Shown piece by piece: positions 59,832 to 64,000 of a stretch of 64,000 bases of DNA. This DNA comes from Arthrobacter sp. ov118 (GTDB lineage Bacteria > Actinomycetota > Actinomycetes > Actinomycetales > Micrococcaceae). The notes below the pieces were generated by a model. The model did no database searches and was not told the DNA's origin. It saw only the letters and a list, made by a program, of their open reading frames with translations. Within the stretch, counting starts at the first letter, position 1, and every line of letters starts with the position of its first letter. Where the stretch lies: positions 992,001-1,056,000 of the forward strand of contig NZ_FPAY01000001.1 in NCBI RefSeq assembly GCF_900116495.1, given 5' to 3'. A program made the position numbers and the translations under genes.

Positions 59832-61712
59832 ATGACACGCGAAACGGCAACAAGCCTCCCCGTGCACACCGCACACCGCCATGATGCGCGGGTACCGTAC
59901 GGCCGCGCCAAGCCGCCCACCCACCGCAACCTCGGCCTGACGCCTTCGTGGCACGTTGGCGCGCTCGCCGCCGCAGCCGCGATTGCCCTCGTCCTCGGCG
60001 TCTGGAGCATGACGCAAGTAGACCCCCTCCAAATCGGCGGTGCCGGCCTCATCGGCGTCCTTCCGCCGGCCTATTTTGTTGCCCTCGCGCTAAGCCTCGC
60101 GGGATTCGTGGCCTCGTTGGCCCTCCGCCGCCTCGTTCCCGCTCTCCTGACCTGGCAGCTTCTGGTAACGATGGTTGTCCTCAATGGTGCTGACCCCGTC
60201 ATCCATGGCCTCCCCCGGCTTGAAGCGAGCTTCCGTCACCTGGGCATTGCCGACAACATCGCCCAGACAGGCCAGCTGGATCCGACCGTGGACGCGTACT
60301 TCAACTGGCCCGGATTCTTCGACCTGTTGGGAATGCTCTCGGGAGCGACGGGAGCCAAGGACCTCATGGGCATCGCGACGTGGGCGCCGGTGGGAATCAA
60401 CATCCTCCTGCTGGCACCGCTGCTGGCCCTGGCGCGGAGACTGACGGCAAATCCGCGCCACGCCTGGGCGGCTGTCTGGATCTTCTATCTGGCCAGCTGG
60501 ATTGGGCAGGACTATCTGGCGCCACAGGCCTATTCATTCGTCCTCCTGCTGACCCTAGTTGCCTGCCTACTGAGTGTCTTTGGCGGATGGGCCTGGCCCA
60601 CGGAGCGCAGCGGGTTCTCCCGCTGGCTTGCCAGGAACGTCAGCAGGCTCGACGGCGCTGTTCCCCGCCAAGGCGTCCTGGAGCCGCCCCGCACGGACGC
60701 GGCAGTGCTGGTTGTGGTCTGCGCGCTGATCGTGCTGACCATGACCGTTTCACACCAGCTCAGCCCCTTTGCCTTGATCCCGATCTTGGCGGCGCTGCTC
60801 CTGACCGGCCGTCTCCGGTTGCGCTTCCTCCCGGTTCTGGCCGTGATCCTGCCCGTAGCGTGGCTGCTCTTTGCAGCGTCAACCTTCCTGCAGGGGCATT
60901 TCGGTCAACTGTTAAGTTCGCTCGGTGACATCGGCGCCAATAGCTTCGGTGCCCTGAACACCAGGGTCTCAGGCAGCGATGCCCATATGTTCGTCGTCTA
61001 TACGCGCATTGCCGAAGTCGCGCTCGTCTGGATTCTCGCCGCCATCGGCGCGGTCGTGGGCTACCGGCGGAAAACTCCATGGCTCGCGGCCGCGGCCGCA
61101 GCATTCGCCCCGCTGCTTCTGATTCCCCTTCAGTCGTACGGCGGGGAACTGCTTCTGCGCCTGTACCTGTTCAGCCTGCCGTTCGCCGTTTGCTTGGTGG
61201 TGCTGCCGCTGACGTCGGACAAGGCCGCCGGGCTGAGCCTGCGGCGGTCCCTTGGCCTGCTGCTGATGGGGGCGGTGCTGGCCACGGGAACGGTCGTCTC
61301 CCGCTATGGAAATGACGGTATGGAGAGCTTCAACGACGATGAGATCGCTGTCGTCAACCACCTCTATTCGACTGCGCCCGCCGGCGCCATCCTCATCGAG
61401 GCTGTCCACAACACTCCGTGGAGATTCCAGCACTATGCGGATTATGACTATCGGACGCTCATTGCTGCCGAGCCCCTTCCCGGCGCCGCGCCAATCAGCT
61501 GTGACTCGGCCAACCAGATCGCCCACAGGGCGGGTGCGTACCTCATCATCACCGAAAGCCAGCTGGAGGCAGCCGAACTTCGTGGCTCGACTCCGGCCGG
61601 CGACCTACAACGTTTTACCGCCTCGTGCGCTACCAGTCCGGGCTGGACGAAGGTTTTTGAAAACGCAGGCGGCGTGATTTTCCACATCGAAGGAGTCAGT
61701 AATGGCAACTGA
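59832..61712 (+). CDS. Large polytopic membrane protein, polymerase or GT-C type
   Basis: A 626-residue protein with about 11-13 membrane segments between residues 38 and 500 and a C-terminal extracytoplasmic domain of about 115 residues (from NDDEIAVVNHLYSTAPAGA). The first loop contains DAYFNWPGFFDLLGMLSG, reminiscent of GT-C transferases that place acidic residues there. Candidate roles are glycan polymerase, or a transferase using polyprenyl-linked sugars. It starts 11 bases after the flippase fusion and overlaps the next gene by 11 bases. No exact family is recognised. Confidence 0.7.
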   Translation: MTRETATSLPVHTAHRHDARVPYGRAKPPTHRNLGLTPSWHVGALAAAAAIALVLGVWSMTQVDPLQIGGAGLIGVLPPAYFVALALSLAGFVASLALRRLVPALLTWQLLVTMVVLNGADPVIHGLPRLEASFRHLGIADNIAQTGQLDPTVDAYFNWPGFFDLLGMLSGATGAKDLMGIATWAPVGINILLLAPLLALARRLTANPRHAWAAVWIFYLASWIGQDYLAPQAYSFVLLLTLVACLLSVFGGWAWPTERSGFSRWLARNVSRLDGAVPRQGVLEPPRTDAAVLVVVCALIVLTMTVSHQLSPFALIPILAALLLTGRLRLRFLPVLAVILPVAWLLFAASTFLQGHFGQLLSSLGDIGANSFGALNTRVSGSDAHMFVVYTRIAEVALVWILAAIGAVVGYRRKTPWLAAAAAAFAPLLLIPLQSYGGELLLRLYLFSLPFAVCLVVLPLTSDKAAGLSLRRSLGLLLMGAVLATGTVVSRYGNDGMESFNDDEIAVVNHLYSTAPAGAILIEAVHNTPWRFQHYADYDYRTLIAAEPLPGAAPISCDSANQIAHRAGAYLIITESQLEAAELRGSTPAGDLQRFTASCATSPGWTKVFENAGGVIFHIEGVSNGN

Positions 61713-62079
61713 ACGCAGCTATGTAAGCTATGCAACGGCGGCCCTGGCCGTAGCCGCTATACCGCTCTCGTTCGTCGGCCCGGAAGGCCTGCGCCTGGCG
61801 GTAGTAGGCCTGTTGATGCTGGCCGGGCCGGGAACAGCTCTGGTCCTGCTCCTCCACTTCAACCCCTCGCGCTCAACTCAGGCCACTGGCGCGCTCCCCC
61901 TCAGCATCGCGATTGCAGTCGCCTTCAGCCTCGCGATGTCCACGCTCGTGGCGACGGCGATGATCTATGCGCGGCTCTGGTCGCCTCCGGTCAGCGTCTG
62001 CATCCTTTCGATCATGACACTCGGGTTCCTGGCCCTTGACATCAAGAGGCCAAAGCATGTCCTGGTGCGTGCGAAATGA
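61702..62079 (+). CDS. Small membrane protein of the glycan locus
   Basis: A 125-residue protein with about four hydrophobic segments (10-26, 30-52, 66-88 and 95-112) and a basic end (DIKRPKHVLVRAK). The start overlaps the large membrane protein by 11 bases, and the stop overlaps the following small gene as ATGA. I do not recognise a family; it is somewhat like the membrane part of DUF1616 proteins. Probably an accessory subunit of the glycan machinery. Confidence 0.65.
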   Translation: MATERSYVSYATAALAVAAIPLSFVGPEGLRLAVVGLLMLAGPGTALVLLLHFNPSRSTQATGALPLSIAIAVAFSLAMSTLVATAMIYARLWSPPVSVCILSIMTLGFLALDIKRPKHVLVRAK

Positions 62080-62255
62080 TCATCTTCCTGATTGGCCTGG
62101 CCACCGTGTCAGCACTGGTGAGCTGCGATGTGTTGCGCGTTTTGCAGCCGGACAAGTCTCTCCCCCGGGCCCTGGTGGGCATCACTGCAGCCCTGCTGGC
62201 AGTAGTCGGCATCTCGGCGGTCGTACAGCTGGTACAGCTGGCGCAGCTGGTGTGA
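62076..62255 (+). CDS. 59-residue two-helix membrane protein
   Basis: Too short for most gene callers. The ATG at 62076 overlaps the previous stop as ATGA, a strong sign of translational coupling. The product begins MIIFLIGLATVSALVSCDVL, has a short hydrophilic turn (RVLQPDKSLPR) and a second helix ending in repeated VQLVQLAQLV. The two hydrophobic segments are about 2-23 and 32-59. Its C-terminal Gln/Leu/Val repeat comes from CAGCTGGTA-type DNA repeats. Function unknown; position suggests a subunit of the glycan export or polymerase complex. Confidence 0.6.
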   Translation: MIIFLIGLATVSALVSCDVLRVLQPDKSLPRALVGITAALLAVVGISAVVQLVQLAQLV

Positions 62256-62329
62256 CGGATTCCAGCACGCTTCGTGCCGCGGCACGAGTCCTCATGAACA
62301 AGTCGAACCACGCACGGAAAGTTTCTTCG

Positions 62330-63055
62330 ATGAAAAGACTCAAAGCACTCAGCACGGTGGGGACGCTCGGACTGCTCGTAGCCGGTTCCCTTGTTTTCGG
62401 ATCTGCCCCGGCGGCTACCGCCGCAACCTGCGCTCCAGCACCAACAAACACCTTTCCTGGTACCACCCTTCTCGCGACAGGCTTTGAGGCCGGAGGCTGG
62501 TGCGGCCTCACTCCCACCGTGTCGGGAACCGGCACGGCAACCCTTTCAAGCTCCCAGCACCACGCCGGGAGCAAGTCAGCCAAGCTGCATGTCACCACGG
62601 ATTCCGGTTCCCTTGCGAACCTGTCTACGACCTTCGCGTCGGGAACCAAGACCTTGTATGCGGACGGCTGGTTCAACATCACCGTGGCCGGCGTCTCCGG
62701 CAATGACGTGCCGTACTTCCGCTTTTTCTCCGGTTCCACCCGCATCGCCGACATCTACCGCTACAACAGCAACGGGCAGTTGTGGCTCCGGGTGACCGCC
62801 CCGAATGGCACCTTTGTCTACACGAAGCTGATCGCTGGCAGCATCACCCTGAACGCCTGGCACCGTGTGGCCATGCGGGTGACAGCCAACGGCAGCTCAT
62901 CAACAATCCAGGTATGGTTCGACAACGTGCGGCGGTACAGCAGCACCAGCGTCAGTATGCTGGGCAGCAGCCTGAGCAAGGTTCAGCTCGGGGCCGAGCA
63001 CAACCGTCAAAAGGGCGACGAATACATCGACGATGTCATCATCAAACGCCCCTAG
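62330..63055 (+). CDS. Secreted concanavalin/LamG-like protein
   Basis: A 241-residue exported protein. The signal peptide (MKRLKALSTVGTLGLLVAGS, then an AxA-type site near ATAA-TC at about residue 33) is clear. The mature part reads as a jelly-roll: GTTLLATGFEAGGWCG, SGSLANLSTTF, YADGWFNITV, YRYNSNGQLWLRV, NAWHRVAMRVTA, IQVWFDNVRRY and DEYIDDVIIKRP. The last segment is common in LamG-like and polysaccharide-lyase-like domains. It has no catalytic motif I can name, so glycan binding is the likelier role. The ATG at 62330 has GGAAAG eight bases upstream. Confidence 0.75.
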   Translation: MKRLKALSTVGTLGLLVAGSLVFGSAPAATAATCAPAPTNTFPGTTLLATGFEAGGWCGLTPTVSGTGTATLSSSQHHAGSKSAKLHVTTDSGSLANLSTTFASGTKTLYADGWFNITVAGVSGNDVPYFRFFSGSTRIADIYRYNSNGQLWLRVTAPNGTFVYTKLIAGSITLNAWHRVAMRVTANGSSSTIQVWFDNVRRYSSTSVSMLGSSLSKVQLGAEHNRQKGDEYIDDVIIKRP

Positions 63056-63116
63056 ATATTGACTCGACGAGGGCGTACCCGGGCCGGCGGGAGCAGCGCT
63101 TGAGTCCATCCGTCAG

Positions 63117-63155
63117 GAGAGCGGCAGCAGGGCGCCAGCCCGGGCTGCCGCTCTC
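63117..63155. terminator. Bidirectional hairpin at the end of the glycan locus
   Basis: GAGAGCGGCAGC and GCTGCCGCTCTC pair perfectly over 12 bases with a 15-base loop. It separates the glycan locus from the convergent trpF gene. Confidence 0.7.
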
Positions 63156-63186
63156 GTCCTGCGCGATAGGCGGCATCCGGACAGGC

Positions 63187-63789
63187 TCAGGCCGCTGACT
63201 TGGCGGCCCGGACGAAGTCCCCAATCTTGGCCAGGTCCTTGACGCCGCGCGCCGACTCGACGCCGGAGGAGACGTCTACGCCCCACGCCCGGGCCTCCGC
63301 AGCGGCCCGTGCCACATTGGCGGGTTCCAGGCCGCCAGCGAGGAGCCACTTCCTGCCGGCGAGCGCCTTGGCCCGGACGGAGCCGTAGTCCCAGGCTTCA
63401 CCGGAGCCGGGGACGGCGGCGTCGATCAGGAGCAGCTCCTCACCCCAGGGCTCGAAGGCCTCCGGGTCGGCACCGATGGTGACGGCCCGGATCAGCTTCA
63501 TCCCGGCGCCGTGCACCGTCCGGACATCATCCGGTGAGCGGTCCCCGTGGAGCTGGACCCAGGCCAGGCCCGCCTCCCGGGTGCGGGCGACGGCGTCGGC
63601 GGCCGGTTCGTGCCGGAACACTCCCACCGCGGCCAGCCCCGGCGGGACGTGGAAGAGCAGTCCCCTGGCCTGGTCCGGCGTGACCTCCCGGGGGCTGCGG
63701 GTCAGGACAAAGCCGACCGCGTCCGCGCCGGCCTCGGCCGCGGAGCGGACCGACTCCGGGGTGCTGAGACCGCAGACCTTGACGAACAT
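63187..63789 (-). CDS. trpF: Phosphoribosylanthranilate isomerase
   Basis: Amadori rearrangement of PRA to CdRP in tryptophan synthesis. The protein has 200 residues in a TIM barrel. The catalytic Cys is C6 in MFVKVCGL, and the catalytic Asp is in LLLIDAAVPGSGEAWDY. AGADAVGFVL, AWVQLHGD and the phosphate-binding LAGGLEPANV and GVDVSSGVE complete the set. AGGAG is five bases from the ATG at 63789; the frame is open upstream without homology. It stands alone here, separate from other trp genes. Confidence 0.95.
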   Translation of the reverse strand: MFVKVCGLSTPESVRSAAEAGADAVGFVLTRSPREVTPDQARGLLFHVPPGLAAVGVFRHEPAADAVARTREAGLAWVQLHGDRSPDDVRTVHGAGMKLIRAVTIGADPEAFEPWGEELLLIDAAVPGSGEAWDYGSVRAKALAGRKWLLAGGLEPANVARAAAEARAWGVDVSSGVESARGVKDLAKIGDFVRAAKSAA

Positions 63790-63918
63790 TCGGGCTCCTT
63801 CTGGACGTTTCCTCCCTCTGACGTTAGCAAGGCCGGACCGCCGCTGCCGACTTTGCGTCCGCGCCGGCAGCAAACGGCAGCACCTGGAGGGCTGCCGGCA
63901 AGCCGATAGGCTGGGGCC

Positions 63919-64000
63919 ATGGAGATCATCCGCTATGCCGAGCTCAAAGCACAACCCTGGCGCAACGGCGGCGGGGTGACCCGCGAACTGGCACGTCATC
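63919..64000 (+). CDS. HutD/Ves-family protein, 5' end only
   Basis: The first 27 codons are in the window. MEIIRYAELKAQPWRNGGGV followed by TRELARH matches the start of HutD/Ves proteins, small bicupins linked to histidine utilisation or temperature-dependent growth in characterised cases. The ATG at 63919 lies 129 bases from trpF on the opposite strand. Truncated by the window edge. Confidence 0.7.
   Translation, partial: MEIIRYAELKAQPWRNGGGVTRELARH

Overview
The window is high-GC DNA with dense, actinobacterial-type coding. Uricase is close to the Arthrobacter globiformis enzyme in length and C-terminus. A DUF3073 protein, a septum-formation family protein, a DUF222/HNH protein and a HAIR-like operator in front of clpB point the same way. 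The best guess is a soil member of Micrococcaceae (Arthrobacter, Pseudarthrobacter or a relative). This is inference from gene content, not a database match.

Left third (1-27.5 kb): purine and glyoxylate catabolism, interrupted by an accessory locus. Guanine deaminase, uricase and a xanthine/urate permease handle the upper purine steps. Allantoinase (allB) and (S)-ureidoglycine aminohydrolase (allE) handle the ureides. The glyoxylate released can go two ways: to malate and pyruvate via malate synthase and malic enzyme, or to glycerate via glyoxylate carboligase, tartronate semialdehyde reductase, hydroxypyruvate isomerase and glycerate kinase. One IclR-family regulator sits divergent from malic enzyme. 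A shared operator-like motif precedes malic enzyme and hyi, suggesting one regulon in two operons. HIU hydrolase, OHCU decarboxylase, allantoate amidohydrolase and xanthine dehydrogenase are not in the window. Between the two halves (11.4-19.7 kb) is a second IclR regulator with paired palindromic operators. It faces a tricarboxylate-type TctBAC transporter, an RraA-like aldolase, a 6PGDH-like dehydrogenase, a TRAP large permease, a tiny membrane protein and a cyclase-family hydrolase. I recognise no described pathway with this combination.

Middle (27.5-40.6 kb): mostly core or housekeeping genes. These are a class A beta-lactamase-like hydrolase, a BCP peroxiredoxin, a frameshifted AbiEi-like gene, a methyltransferase, purF-purM, a VOC protein, DUF3073, a septum-formation protein and clpB. 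Several intergenic stretches hold short degenerate repeats.

40.6-47.1 kb: a LacI regulator heads an apparent operon of MFS transporter, SDR dehydrogenase, beta-keto acid cleavage enzyme (DUF849) and a second glycerate kinase. It looks like a complete small catabolic module of unknown substrate. It is bracketed on both sides by arrays of the palindrome GGACATGTCC.

Right end (47-64 kb): assorted small enzymes, then a surface-glycan locus. The locus has two GT2 glycosyltransferases, an HprK-like P-loop protein, a GT2 domain fused to a Wzx-like flippase, a large polytopic membrane protein, two tiny membrane proteins (one of only 59 residues) and a secreted beta-sandwich-like protein. A GH16-like lipoprotein and a metallophosphoesterase lipoprotein lie on its left. 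trpF and the start of a HutD/Ves-family gene close the window.
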